Under the pieces are notes generated by a model that worked only from the letters and a program-made list of their open reading frames with translations, did no database searches and was not told the DNA's origin. The translations under genes were made by a program, and so were the position numbers. Positions 1 to 11,606 of a stretch of DNA of 64,000 nt are shown here, in pieces. Origin of the DNA: Hexactinellida sp. DTS-2022 (taxonomy: Eukaryota > Porifera > Hexactinellida); NCBI GenBank assembly GCA_028753945.1, contig JAPNXP010000010.1, forward strand, positions 2,297,042-2,361,041, written 5' to 3'. The number at the start of each line of letters is the position of its first letter. Within the stretch, counting starts at the first letter, position 1.

Positions 1-600
1 TGATCCGTCAACGCAAATTGAGAATCTCATAGGTTAAGGATTGGATCAAAATCGAGAGTCTCAAAGTGCATTTCATCTATTGATGAAGAAATTTTTAGTT
101 GACACATCCAGTTATAGAAATTTGTAAGGATGGATCGTCTGTACAGTAATAAGGTCTAGCCATTTTGGTATTCTTAGTTAGACCTAGATATTTATATAAC
201 GTACATCCAAACCTCCCTTATTCGGGCACTGTCGTCCGGGGGCTGCCCGTAACTAGAATTTACCCGGATCTTAGAAATACAATGGTTAGTATATGTGCAA
301 ACCCAAAGTGTCTAATCCATATTTTCTAGATTCATTCAAAAATCAAAAATCGTCGTTAACGAGTCGTGGATAATTTAAGATGTGTAGTATTTCTAGGAAA
401 ATAATATGCAGCAATACGATCAGTGTTTTTAAAACCGTGCTCAAAATTATAATGTATAAATTTGTGTTCGCATCTAAGGTGGCTTGATTAAGGGTACTGA
501 GAAAGTAAGTAGTAAATTAAATAGGTACACTAGAAAGAACATGTGAATTTTTCAATTGTTTTGATGAATGCAAACGAAAATAATCTGAAAAATATGTACT
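1..600. other. Unassigned AT-rich DNA
   Basis: I see no coding frame, RNA gene or repeat boundary that I can support here. Confidence 0.5.
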
Positions 601-639
601 GAATTTCCATATTTTCTTGCAACAATGTTGCAAGAAAAT

Positions 640-842
640 TGAACATGTCCAATTTCCATGCAACTTGATGCATGCAACAATATTGCGTGCAACAATCAAC
701 ATACACGGTGCAACCTTGTTGCATGCAACAAAGTTGCACGCAACATTTCAACATACACGATGCAACTAAGTTGCATGGAAAATTTAACATACACGATGCA
801 ACAAAGTTGTATGCAACAGTTGCATCGTGTATGGTGGGCTTA
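640..842. repeat. MITE-like element built of GATGCAAC units, copy 1
   Basis: At least three spaced copies of a CATACACGATGCAAC-type unit (about 706, 747 and 789) alternate with palindromes such as TTGCATGCAACA. The right end, TTGCATCGTGTATGGTGGGC, is identical to the right end of the element at 61809-62013, so the two belong to one family. No matching left terminus is visible, so this copy is truncated or rearranged on the left. Short frames inside it are products of the repeat and not genes. Confidence 0.7.
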
Positions 843-1456
843 AGAACGTCTGTTTATTTAACAGACACTCTGGTAACTATTACTTCGAGTTGTTTACATA
901 TTGGAAATAATTCATTTGATTGGCCCATCAAATAATACATAATTTCTGAATTCCATGTAATTGATTTATACTCTTGTTGAAATTTGGAATTATGTTTCTC
1001 GTTTCTTAATGTAAATGCACTATTAATTTCTTCTGTTATTGTCATGCTTACATTACTTGCTTGTTTGAACTTGAACATTTGTTCAGATAATCGATTTAAT
1101 ACTCGGGTATTTATAGCACGTTTGCTTACACACCTTCTTATATTTAACAAGATTACACAGTTAACTTAGCTTGTGTTAATTGGGATTTATTCTAAATTTA
1201 ATTTATTCTACACCCCTTATTATGAATTATATTTACTAATTAATTCAACCAATCAATCAGTGTCGAATTGTCTTATAACTAATAGTTGCTTAACGAATTG
1301 TTGTGTAACGTATTGTCGGAATTCCCTCTCATAAGCGAGCAATTGACTGTTATCGTTTTAATTGTCCAATGATTCCATTCCAGGTGTGGCGATAGTTATT
1401 GGACATGTTCTTTCACTTATTCCTACTGATCCAATAGTCTCTAATACACATACGTA
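843..1456. other. Intergenic, nothing recognised
   Basis: AT-rich, with no supported gene or repeat edge. Confidence 0.45.
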
Positions 1457-1850
1457 CAGCCAACTCCAGTTATAACCAAGGAATTATCCAGGAGCGCGAG
1501 ACGGTCCTTTTGGAGTATGATTTTTGCAAGATTTTAATTTAAGAGCGCGATAATTTGAAATCACCTCCTATACCGTAGCATTAATTTGTGATTTAGACGT
1601 ATTAAAATTGGATCAGACCAGGATTAGGAGCGTATTTGCAAATGGCTGTATAATGTCCTGTTTATAACCAAGTCGGATATAACGAAATTCAGCTTATAAC
1701 AAAGTCATTTGTATCCCATATGCCGCTAAGCTATTGATTACTCCGGTTACAACGAAATCTGTTTATAATGATTTCAGGTCACAACGAAATTCAACCTGTT
1801 ATGAACTCTTTTAAGATCTAACTCCGCTTATAACGATACTAAACCACGGT
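1457..1850. repeat. MITE-like remnant with TATAAC motifs
   Basis: It starts TA|CAGCCAACTCCAGTTATAAC and carries further degenerate TTATAACNAA motifs spaced through 1650-1840. The start resembles the element at 45546-45753. A matching right terminus is not seen, so the right edge is approximate. Confidence 0.4.
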
Positions 1851-2285
1851 TCCGATGGGAGACCCTCAGATAGAATCGTATTCGTGTAAAATAAAATTAC
1901 CATTAATACTTGCCTTACACAAATTGCCGAATGTTCTTGTGTATATTCGTAGCGTTAACAAATTTATTGTTTTAAACAATGTTTTTTTGATATTTTATCC
2001 TCATAGAGTAACAAATACATTCGTCACTACTATATTTGCCTTTCAACTGAGTCGAATATACTATAGTATAGTGGCCAAGTATTGAAATCACTGCCTTTAT
2101 TATTCTCTGTTGGGCGGATTTACACATATCCCATACACCACTGTTAACCTCTATACAAGTGTCTCTCTACACAAATATCTAGCTCTCATTACGAATTATT
2201 TACATTGTCCAAAATGTTATATATATTGGAATTTAATGTAAAGTTTTTGCCACTGATGTGATCATATTTTTGTTAAATTTTCATA
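1851..2285. other. Unassigned AT-rich DNA
   Basis: A short open frame at 1855-2085 has no recognisable motif. Nothing else is supported. Confidence 0.4.
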
Positions 2286-2682
2286 CACTAGACTCCGCTT
2301 AAATGGGATACCAGTTAATCAGAACAACCGCTCAATGGCGTAACTCCCCAATAACAATTTTTTTTAAATTGTAGTTAATACTAAATATTTTGTTTAATCG
2401 GTTTAACATGGGCAAACTTTATAAAATTGGGTTCCAATTAACCTGGACAAACTTTATAAAATTGGGTTCAATCATGATCGCTCAATAAAAAATCCTCTTG
2501 ATTAAAAGAAATTCTAGTAATCTTGATCAATTCTGATGAAGGTATGATAAAATATCTATATAGGGTCTATTGTTATCGCAATTTACCAGAGAGTATGACC
2601 TTGTAGCTCATATGGGTAGTTCCATACTGCCCACAAAATATTAAGGCTCATAGTATGGGTTGAGTTAAGCGGAGTTGACTTG
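2286..2682. repeat. MITE-B copy (TCCGCTTAA family), next to a splice site
   Basis: The left end CACTAGACTCCGCTTAA and right end TTAAGCGGAGTTGACTTG are imperfect inverted repeats flanked by TA dinucleotides, as in Tc1/mariner/pogo-type MITEs. Related copies lie at 4027, 15847 and 26745. It ends 19 bases before the AG acceptor of the WD40 exon at 2704, so the branch-point region of that intron is probably MITE sequence. Confidence 0.7.
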
Positions 2683-2703
2683 TACTTTTAATATATTTTT
2701 TAG

Positions 2704-3113
2704 AGTTGGTGCGAGAGAGATCTTTCCACGTATTACACATACGCATTTGTTTTCTCCTGCTGATTCTCCTCAATTAGTATGTTTAGATACAAAACATGGT
2801 AAAAAACAACAATGTTATATTGCAATTTCTGACTCGCTCATTGTAATTCAGCTTGATACAGGAATTATTGTTATTAGAATGTCAAATATTCATTGTTTTC
2901 CGATTTCTTGTTTGCTTCCCTTAGTACAATATGGTTTATTAATTACAGGTTCTACTGATGGGGTAGTTAAAGTTTGGGGGACTAATTATAACCTCCTTCA
3001 TTCCTTCATTGGACACGAGGACATTATTACAGATATGTTATTGATTCCAAATAGTGCTATGATTTTAACATCTAGCCGAGATTCCTCTATTCGATTATGG
3101 AATTTAGAAACAG
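2704..3113 (+). CDS. WD40-repeat protein, internal exon (upstream of the giant intron)
   Basis: This 410-base exon is bounded by a TTTTTTAG acceptor and a CAG|GTATCT donor. The frame is open throughout. It codes for consecutive WD40 blades: a GSTDGVVKVWG strand motif, then a GHEDIITDML segment, then SSRDSSIRLWNLETG with the classic W-D-like end (here WN). The last codon is split 1/2 by the intron; joining it to the exon at 51248 gives LETG-DLRN without a shift. It probably acts as a beta-propeller scaffold in a complex. Long human WD40 proteins such as WDR97 or WDR87 are possible relatives, but I cannot fix the orthologue. Earlier exons were not found in the first 2.7 kb. This is the best candidate for a host gene in the window. 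Confidence 0.8.
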
Positions 3114-3427
3114 GTATCTTATTATTAGACAGTTTCACTTAGTCAGTTGCATAATTGCAAAAGTTGATATTAGTTTGTTCTGTCGTATGCTAGAACGACT
3201 CGCACTTGACATGAATATTCACTATCTAAGCTAGAATGGTACGCTCTATTATTCATAAACAATAGGTTTCGTTTAAATGTATGTTGCTCAACTCAAATTC
3301 CCAATAACTAGGCATCCCTTACCGATATCACACTATGTCACAACAATATATTGTCGCAATTAGATTTAGGTATCGCCATTGTATCCTCGATGATATGTAA
3401 CTACACTCCCTTCATTTACCCACAATA

Positions 3428-3584
3428 CAGTCGAAAATCGGGTTTTTTTGCCACCCTAAATGCATTCAAAAAGAGGCAAAAAAACCCGTATTTAACAATA
3501 TACAGTTCCATGAGGTTATGATGAAACAAGGAGAAGCAAGGAGGAAAAATAACCCGGAGAGGCAAAATACCCCAATTTCGACTG
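3428..3584. repeat. MITE-A copy 1 (CAGTCGAAATCGGG family)
   Basis: The left end TA|CAGTCGAAAATCGGGTTTTT and right end CCCCAATTTCGACTG|TA form terminal inverted repeats with a TA duplication, typical of pogo/mariner-type non-autonomous elements. Related copies are at 9764, 10012 and 39754. The short frames across it are not genes. Confidence 0.85.
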
Positions 3585-4026
3585 TACAACGCAGGGTACA
3601 ACTATTGAGCATCAATGTGATACGTCACGCACCCCCATGGATGAATCCATTAAACCCTTGTTATTATGCCCATTTCGTCCAAACAATTACTCGCTGTTCA
3701 AATTTTGAGTTTGGGTGTTACTTCGTGCCACAATAAATTTGATAATTCTATAAGCTCTTGTATATATATTTTTAAATGCAATTATAATCGTTAGAAAACT
3801 ATTCTTCTGTATTAAAATCAAAAATTGTTTTTTATTTATTAAGAAGTGTATATTTAAGTTTCCAGGTGTTGCCTGTTCTTTATTGTTTACATTATCAATA
3901 CGTAGTATTTAGTTAATCTGTTGACAAAGTAGAGTATATATTCACTCGACGGTGGGTGCCGGAATACAGGTTTACTCAATTTTAAGATTCCAGCTTTATT
4001 GATATAAACCTCTTTCGACCAATGTA

Positions 4027-4208
4027 CAGTCGACTCCGCTTAATAGAGCTACCGCTTAATAGATTTACTAATCGGGTCAAAGTTTCACAGGTTTTATTGG
4101 ACGGAATTACATTTTGGTTGAAAGTATTTTCAGTTAATAGATTTCTCCGCTTAATCGGGTCAAAGCGACCTAGTCCCGAGGTTAATCTATTAAGAGGAGT
4201 AGACTTTA
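4027..4208. repeat. MITE-B copy 2
   Basis: It starts TA|CAGTCGACTCCGCTTAATAG and ends TTAAGAGGAGTAGACTT followed by TA. It is the same family as the copies at 2286, 15847 and 26745. The right end has drifted, so that edge is good to a few bases. Confidence 0.75.
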
Positions 4209-5103
4209 TATATTTAGATTTTATGTAGTTGACGCCTATTATATATCATTCTGTTTGCACATGTTGTGATGTGAGATTTAGCTTATTTAATATATCAATT
4301 AGTCAAATGATCATTTTAGCTAATAATTCTGATGCCTATGAGTTTTCCATCCTGCATAAACACCAATTAACCCGGTTTATTCACAATGATTCATTTTTCA
4401 ACATAATATGAATTAAGATTATTTGGACTATTGCAGAAAAAATCTATCTTTTCAACCGAATAAAAAAAGTACGGGATAAGATCAAATTGAACCTGGAGCG
4501 AGTTATCCTTTCGTTACTCCGCACTTAGTCAGCTGGTTCAATTTATTTGATAAATTGCACGGTAATTTTACAAAAAATGAATGAAAGGTCTCTTGAATTT
4601 TTCATGATATTTATTGAAGTTGTAAAAATGCATTCTAAAGTTGTTATAAGCTTATCTATTGCGCTCGACAGCTAACGATGAAAAATAATGGGTTTTTCTT
4701 ATGTTTTACAGAAATTTTGGTATCTTACTTTTGGAAATGCATCACCATGTTTCTTTTTCCTTGAATTTTTTAATCGGAAGACTGCTCTTCGAAGATTTAT
4801 TTGGACAGCAATTATTGCTAGCACTTTCAACAAGCTGCCTATTTTTCGTTTGCGGTAATTTGGTACAAAAGTCAAATGCGTACATCAATTCTCAACCATT
4901 GTGAATGACTATTTCTTATCTGGAGTCCAGGTATATTAGCAGTAATTACACCCTTGATATCTTTACAAAGTTGTTCATTCTCTTCGGTTCTATTACACAC
5001 TATATGGCTAAAACATTGTAATGAAAAAATTATTGGGAATAAATTTAGCCAAATTCTCCTTTCTCTATAAATCCAGTATCACGAGTTTCACTTCCAGATA
5101 ATG
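4209..5103. other. Intronic DNA, nothing recognised
   Basis: AT-rich, with only short frames lacking motifs. A GCGTTTRGCC-rich stretch from 5115 belongs to the next element. Confidence 0.4.
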
Positions 5104-5107
5104 TATA

Positions 5108-5640
5108 TGTTGCAGGCCAAATGCGTTTACAGGCTAAACGCGTTTAGCCTAGGCCAAACGCGTTTAACCTGAAAATATACGCCAAACGCGTTTAGCCTAG
5201 GCCAGATGCGTTTCCATTAATTATAAATAGAATGGGTGTACAGGTAAACCTCCCAAAGCGGCACCCATCGGGAGAATGATTTTGTGCCGCTTCTCGGAGG
5301 TTGCCGCTTTGGGAGGTTGCTCGTATGGTAAAACTCCCAAAGCGGCACTCATCGGGAGAATGGTTTTGTGCCGCTTCTCGGAGGTTGCCGCTACTCGGAG
5401 GTGCCGCTTTGGGAGGTTTACCTGTACTATATTTATCACTATTAATTAAATGCATTTATTTCTCATTCTATCACGCGATTATTGTTATTTATTCACCAGA
5501 ATTGGTGTATTGCATTACAGTAGATGTCGGATATAAGCACACCGGTTTATAAGAACATATCGCTTTATAAGAACACTATGTTGGAAAACGGTTGCCATAT
5601 ACCCTATATAATTTATGTCGGATATAAGCACACCGGTTTA
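5108..5640. repeat. Left TIR of the Ginger-like element (MITE-interrupted)
   Basis: It contains repeated AAACGCGTTTAGCCT palindromes, then the MITE-C insertion, then a block that pairs with 8745-8960. Within it, GTCGGATATAAGCACACCGG occurs twice (about 5525 and 5616). Confidence 0.8.
5241..5424. repeat. MITE-C copy 1, inside the Ginger-like left TIR
   Basis: A palindromic 184-bp element, TA|CAGGTAAACCTCCCAAAGCG ... GCTTTGGGAGGTTTACCTG|TA, with internal GCGGCA/TGCCGC repeats. The uninterrupted partner sequence in the right TIR (GGGTGTACTTTATT, read on the minus strand near 8970) is an empty site with one TA. A second copy is at 57204. Confidence 0.9.
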
Positions 5641-6049
5641 TAAGAACACTATGTTGGAAAACGATAATATAATGTGTTGCCAAGTTGATATATTGTCGTA
5701 GTCATTTTTGAAAGTACTGATTGGAACTACCTAATAATGTCATTTCGTGAGGTGGAAAACACAATGAAGACAAGAATAGTTAGTTCAACTAAGAATTTAT
5801 ATGAAATTTAGCATATCTAACTACGAGTATTACTGCCCAATTCAATATACAGTATGTGATTACCACATAATATAGATAGATAGATAGAATGATAAACTTA
5901 TAAATCACATTCGTCAGTATTCATTCAAACATCAAATGGTTGGGAATTTTGCCCCTAGTCTTTGAAATAGTATGAAATAGCTTTTTGAAGGTGATGAAGA
6001 TTTCCTTTAGGCCTAAGTAATACTCCTTTCCTGAGATAAGAATGAAAAT

Positions 6050-8489
6050 TTGAATAAACGAACAAATCCCGAATTGTGTCTTATTGTTTACTTCAAAATG
6101 TTGATGCGAAAACAGAATTTCAATCAAGTTCTAGAAGAAAACCCTTGTAGCTCCGTTTTTTCTTCCGTGGAAATAGCTCACATAATGAATATATATTTTG
6201 GTCCCTGCCCTTCTGTCCACGGTGCATTGCGTCAGAGATATTATCGAATGAGAAAGAAATATTTTGTTAAGAATAATACTCTTTACCAGTCAGACACTCC
6301 TACAGGCAATTTATTGCAAGTTGTCCCTAAAGATAATTTATTCGATCTCTTTGATAAAGTGCATGGCGAGGATGGCAAGCACCTTGGAAGGGATCGCTTG
6401 TATGTCGAGCTGAAAAAGCGATTTACCGGATTTTCTAGGAAAGTAGTACTTGCCTTTGTAGGATTGTGCCAAGAATGCCAACTACAAAAATAAAAAAATC
6501 CATCAAAAGCGTCGTTACCAAACCGATTCATAGTAATGACTTTGCATCTAGAGGCCAAGTAGACCTCATAGATATGCAGGCTAGTGGAGAAATAAACTCA
6601 CCATATAACTTCTTGCTAGTATATCAGGATCATCTCACAAAGTTTGTGGTCCTTCGCCCTCTAAAATCAAAAACCGCTACCGAGGTTTCATCTACGCTCC
6701 TTGATATATTTTGTCTCATTGGCTTACCCCATATATTGCAAAGCAATAATGGGAGAGAATTCAAGAACGTTAATTTAGCCACCATGATAAGAGAGCTGTG
6801 GTCCAGCTGTAAGATAGTGCATGGAAAACCTAGACATCCTCAGAGTCAGGGTTCAGTAGAGAGGGTCAATCGAGAAATCAAAAAGGTCCTAGGTGCACTA
6901 ATGCGCAAAAATGAAGACCCTTGTTGGGTAAAATATGTCTCTATCGCCCAACACTCCATAAACACAAGCCCACACTCCACTCTTGAAAACAAATCTCCTT
7001 ACAGAGTGTTATTCGGAAGAGAAGCAACCAAGGGCCTGGGTGATCTCGGTATTCCTGAAAATATTTCTAATGACATATCTACAGAGGAAGAATTAAATCG
7101 GTAAGTTAATTTTACAAGCGCATTGTGTGTGCTTCCGCTGCGCGGCTGCGGATATTGAGTGTCCGGATAAGAAATACTTCGGGTGCTTCATCGATACCAA
7201 TCAGCTAGTAATTAGGATAGTATGTAGTATATATGCAGTGGTGTAGGCAGGATTATGTTTGTTCATTCTGGTGTGTGGACACAGTATCACAGCCGCAGCG
7301 CAAGCACGCGAAGCGCTTATATCAAATTAAATCAGTGGTTCCATCACTGCTGATATTTGTAGTAATAAGTTTATAAAAACTATCATAAAAACTATAATAT
7401 TAATTCATTATTTAGACTACTTGAACAAGATCAAGAATTTAATGAAGATTACCCGGTAGATAGTAGTTCGAGCACACCTACATGGAGTCACACTGATCTA
7501 GCTGTTCATTATTGTGCCGATGTGAATCCAGAATACGTTCCAGATTATGGATTGGAATTAGATGATTCCTATACCAGAGAAATCACGCACAACAACTATG
7601 GGAATGTGTTAATCGATCCCTACAATAACATACTTGATAATTCGAAGTTTCTATCAACTCCGATAGATACAAATACAAGGCCATCCATTCCTGTACTCCA
7701 ATGTGCCACTCCATCAGAAAATCAGCCCGCATCTCCATTGCTTATTCCAGTTCCTGAATATTCATGTCAACAACCACTCTATAACAATTTGAATCCATCT
7801 TACCCGTCTCAATATCCTTCCTGTTCGTACATACCACCACCGTCGCTACAATTAGAGACTGCTGTACTTGTATGCACAGTTTGTAAGGGTGAGTGCACAG
7901 GTGCTCACAGTTGTCCAGGTTGTCATAGACCTATCTATACGATTTGTGGAGAGACTGTTGGCGAGGAAGGCTACGGATCTCCTGTTTGGTGCATCTCCTG
8001 CTCATTAGAGAATAGAGCTGATAGCATCCAGGATGGAAGAGTAGCAGCTAAAAGGGGACAAGAAAAGCAAATCAAAAGAATGGTAAAGCAGTGCAACAAA
8101 AAGATTAAACTCGTTGACGTTGGTCAAAATGTCTTGTACCTATCCCCATAGTTGATAGAAGATCACCTTTTGATCCTCAAAACCTTCCTGGAGTCGTATT
8201 GCAAAGGTTAGTTGATGGGATGTATCAAATAGGGACTACTCACGGGATACTCGATCACTTATATACATCGAGTCAGTTTGAATCTTCCCTTTCTTACTTT
8301 CTATCACCCGAAGATGTCCCAGATAACCGAGTAACCTTAAGAGAATCAATTCTTCATCATTCCTTTGGTAAGAATAAGCTACAATGTAATTGTACAGCTG
8401 GCTGCAATTCGAATAGATGCAATTGCAAGCGTTCTAACAGAATTTGTAATTCAAAGTGTCATAAGTCGCTTATCTGCCATAATAAATAG
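6050..8489 (+). pseudogene. KRBA2/SCAND3-like integrase-transposase gene, frameshifted
   Basis: The likely DDE integrase of the Ginger-like element. In order: a basic N-terminus, a zinc-binding integrase segment (HGEDGKHLGRDR with a following CQECQ), the rve core (first Asp in QVDLIDMQ, catalytic Glu in SVERVN), an acidic linker, a C-rich PHD-like finger (VCTVCKGEC ... WCISC), and a C-terminal Cys cluster (CNCTAGCNSNRCNCKR). The intron at 7101-7415 (CG|GTAAGT, TTTAG) joins in frame. Defects: a frameshift in the A-run at 6484-6497, a one-base loss near 8130, and Asn in place of the second catalytic Asp (QSNNGREF). The exact start is uncertain; the first frame is open from at least 6050. Confidence 0.85.
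7101..7415 (+). other. Intron in the Ginger-like integrase gene
   Basis: GTAAGT donor and TTATTTAG acceptor. The split codon CG|A restores Arg and joins ELNR to LLEQDQEF. It holds a GC-rich inverted repeat (GCTGCGCGGCTGCGG against CCGCAGCGC). Confidence 0.8.
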
Positions 8490-8744
8490 GACTCTTGATT
8501 AAGAGATTCATAAAGTTCTCTCTATAGAAACAATCTAGTTCTTGTATAAGAAATAAAATGCCTACAATAGTATTGATAGTCATTGCAGTTCCGTAGGACG
8601 TAGGTAGAGATCACTGCCAATAATGCAACATTATTAGGTAGATCCAATTCATTACTTTCAAAATATAATACAATACAATATAATATATTATAACCTAAAT
8701 TATATAATACTATATAAATTATAATACAAATTATATAATACAAT

Positions 8745-9083
8745 ACATTATATAACCGGCATGTTCTTATAACCGACATAAATTATATAGGGTATATGGC
8801 AACCGTTTTCCAACATAGTGTTCTTATATCCGATATGTTCTTATAAACCGGTGTGCTTATTATATCCGACATCTACTATAATACAATACACCAATTCTGG
8901 TGAATAAATAACAATAATCGCGTGATAGAATGAGAAATAAATGCATTTAATTAATAGTGATAAATAAAGTACACCCATTCTATTTATAAATTAATTGAAA
9001 CGAATCTGGCCTAGGCTAAACGCGTTTGGCGTATATTTACAGGCTAAACGCGTTTAGCCTGTAAACGCATTTGGCCTGCAACA
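8745..9083. repeat. Right TIR of the Ginger-like element
   Basis: The reverse complement matches 5108 to about 5640 minus the MITE. The outermost 12 bases, GGCCTGCAACA plus the shared flank, are identical. An AT-rich TATAATA repeat lies immediately inside it (8655-8745). Confidence 0.85.
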
Positions 9084-9087
9084 TATA

Positions 9088-9761
9088 CTACAATCTGCAC
9101 ATTGACCTCAAGTTTTGGAAAAATATAGGCAAAGACGGAGGGGACCGCCTGAGGTGCTTTGGTGTTCACTAACTCAATATTTCCTGATTTGTTTCTTCAG
9201 AAACAAAATATGGAAATATTGAATAAACAAATCTGATTTTCACCCTCGATCATCCCTTCGTTGATGAAAAGACGACTCTCATATAAAATTTAATCCATCG
9301 CCTTTCTTCTCACCCCATACCACCTCAGATCCCCTTAACCCAAAATCTGGGGCCAATAAATGTACGGTTGATATTAGATAATATTAATTGAGAAACTGAA
9401 ATTTTAACGATATTCGTGGCTTCAGAACTGGGTTGAGAGTTTCTACCCCTACAATTTTGAAATTGTTTGCTTATCCATCCATAATTTTCTGACATAAAAT
9501 CTCAAAATTTGCTCATCGAAAAGCCCACTTTTTCCCGAATTTTATAATATACCTATGAGCCATTAGCCCTCTGTTCACTATTTTTCCAAATTCTAATAAA
9601 ATCTAAAATTTAACATGGACGATATGGCTCTTTCTGATTTTCTTTAAGTTCAGAGGATATCTCCCATTTTCGATTGCATTTAACTGTCACAGTGTGGAAA
9701 AATTGCGATTATGGGGTAATAGGTATTTAAGTTCATTGTACGCATAAAAGTTGCATTAATA
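9088..9761. other. Intronic DNA, nothing recognised
   Basis: No open frame or repeat edge that I can support. Confidence 0.4.
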
Positions 9762-9763
9762 TA

Positions 9764-9951
9764 CAGTCGAATTCGGGGTTTTTTGCCCCCTAAATGCATG
9801 GGAAAAGATGCAAAAAAACGCGATACGCAAAAAAAACCGTATTTAGCAATATACAGTTTTATGAGGTTATTAAGAAACAAGGAGATGCAAGGAGGCAAAA
9901 TAACCCGGAGAGGAAAAAAAATCCCGTTGAAAAAACCCCCGATTCCGACTG
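9764..9951. repeat. MITE-A copy 2
   Basis: TA|CAGTCGAATTCGGGGTTTT ... CCCCGATTCCGACTG|TA. It lies 60 bases from copy 3. Confidence 0.85.
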
Positions 9952-10011
9952 TAGTTAGGAAATCGACTACATAAAATCCAGAATATACTTAGTTTTTTTC
10001 TAAATCAAATA

Positions 10012-10181
10012 CAGTCGAAATCGGGTTTTTTTGCCTCTCCGGGTTATTTTGCCTCCTTGCTACTCCTTGTTTCTTAATAACCTCATAAAACTGTATATTG
10101 TTAAATACGGGTTTTTGCGTATCGGGTTTTTTTCCTCTTTTCCCATGCTTTTAGGGGGGCAAAAACCCCCGATTTCGACTG
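10012..10181. repeat. MITE-A copy 3
   Basis: TA|CAGTCGAAATCGGGTTTTT ... AACCCCCGATTTCGACTG|TA. Its internal sequence is in the opposite orientation to copy 2. Confidence 0.85.
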
Positions 10182-11275
10182 TAGAAATATTTGAAAATGA
10201 CATCTTAATGTATTAATTTTCAATATTTATAATATGGGTTAATAATAATCAAATATTGATCGTTATATATTTTCTGCTATTTAGTAAATTCAACGTGTAT
10301 CATATGCGTAGCTTGGCCGTAGCAAGCCAATAATTTTTGGTGCGGCATTGTGACTTCACGTTATTGACTTTAAAACACAATGACTCTTATACTCTCTGTT
10401 TGAAGTTACTCATCTATGCCGCTGCCAGGAATTAATCCAGGCGTTTTCACGCCCCTCCAGGCTTGTAATTTTGAAAGGAAACTTTTCTATGCGCGCGAAA
10501 TCGAGAGTTTCTGCCATATACATCATACTGATTAAGTATTTTAGGCGCATGTGAGCAAGCTCAAAATATATCTATGCGCTCAGAAGATTTTACGTGAAAG
10601 AAAGCCTGGACTCACCTGTACCATGATTGCCGCACCATTGGGTGACTTGTTGGTGACTTAAATGTGGTACCCGAATATTTATCTGGTTCCCGAGAATATT
10701 GGTGCGGCCTAGGCCGCACCTGCTCCCATGGCCCTGCGTAGGCCACGGTAGGTTTGGTACAGACATGGCTCTCCCAATAATATACCGAGAATCGGTATTT
10801 TCTATTGACCATAATCAAAATTGTCCCAAAATGCCCTACCTATATGACTCATAACCCAATACTTATCTTTTACTCGATGCTAAGCTCTATGTATGACTTT
10901 GCAATAGCTGCTTTACCTTATGTTAACATTTTTTATGGAAATAAGAACAAATTTAATATACATAAGAGGCAGATACAAAATAATTCACTAACTAAATAGT
11001 ATGAATTGACATTTATTGATAGCTTTCCATAAGTTTATTTTTGATAATGTGTCTTGTACCAGTTTGTAGGTCTTTATATACCTTTATAGCATTAAAACTA
11101 TTTTTACCAGTCAGAGTCGCTATTAGACAGTATATAAACTAATTTCAATTAGAGTCTGTTCTTTTATAAAGATATTTCCGTCGATAGCAACTTAAGTATC
11201 ATATGTCTCTTTATTTACTTTGGTGGAGACATGTCATTTATTGTTATGTGAATTATTACTAAGAAATTTATTTAA
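10182..11275. other. Intronic DNA, nothing recognised
   Basis: A GC-rich palindrome, GGTGCGGCCTAGGCCGCACC, occurs near 10700. Otherwise there is no supported feature. Confidence 0.4.
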
Positions 11276-11606
11276 ATGGCGCTGGACGCTTCAAGTGATC
11301 TTTGCACCGCCCTGTCTCCCAGATTAAGAGTTTTCAATAGGGAGAACCTGGCTTCCCTATTAAGAAATTCATCACAGATGCCCAGTAGTTATTAATGATG
11401 TTAGTGCGGAATTATTTAAGAATTTACCTCGTCCACTACATCCTGGCATAACGTACTTGCGTCACGGTGTTCCTAAAGTGTTCCTAATATTGATCAAATC
11501 CGAACGAAAATCTGAACTAATTAATACTCAGTGGTTTATTTATGTGAGGAAATCCGGCGACAAATTTCAAAATGCGATTCTTGCCAAATTTAAATGTTGC
11601 CGGTGA
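11276..11606 (+). pseudogene. Unrecognised coding-like remnant
   Basis: Two short frames look protein-like and nearly abut: ATG at 11276 to TAA at 11393-11395 (39 codons), then an open stretch 11391-11606 in another frame (71 codons) with balanced composition (for example LPRPLHPGITYLRHG and QWFIYVRKSGDKF). They may be one broken gene. I do not recognise the family. No splice sites or RNA signals support it. Confidence 0.3.

Larger units (their letters stand above)
5108..9083 (+). mobile_element. Ginger-like DNA transposon with long TIRs
   Basis: A 3,976-bp element with TGTTGCAGGCC... at the left and ...GGCCTGCAACA at the right, flanked on both sides by TATA (5104-5107 and 9084-9087), a 4-bp target duplication. 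The inverted repeats continue inward for roughly 340 bases: the right arm (about 8745-9083) matches the left arm (5108 to about 5640) once a 184-bp MITE at 5241-5424 is removed. Both arms carry AAACGCGTTTAGCCT repeats and a GTCGGATATAAGCACACC block. The cargo is a spliced KRBA2-like integrase gene. TG...CA ends, a 4-bp TSD and an integrase without reverse transcriptase are the known signature of Ginger elements. Confidence 0.85.

Noticed and set aside
517-935. Several overlapping short frames on both strands near 0.5-0.9 kb
   Set aside because: They fall on the GATGCAAC repeat and read through its palindromes; no protein features.
5192-5552. Frames rich in Pro/Ser/Arg at 5.2-5.5 kb, repeated at 57.1-57.4 kb
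   Set aside because: Both are translations of MITE-C in different frames; similarity reflects the repeat, not a gene.
6050-8489. LTR retroelement at 5-9 kb
   Set aside because: The long repeats are inverted, not direct, the duplication is 4 bp with TG/CA ends, and no reverse transcriptase is present.
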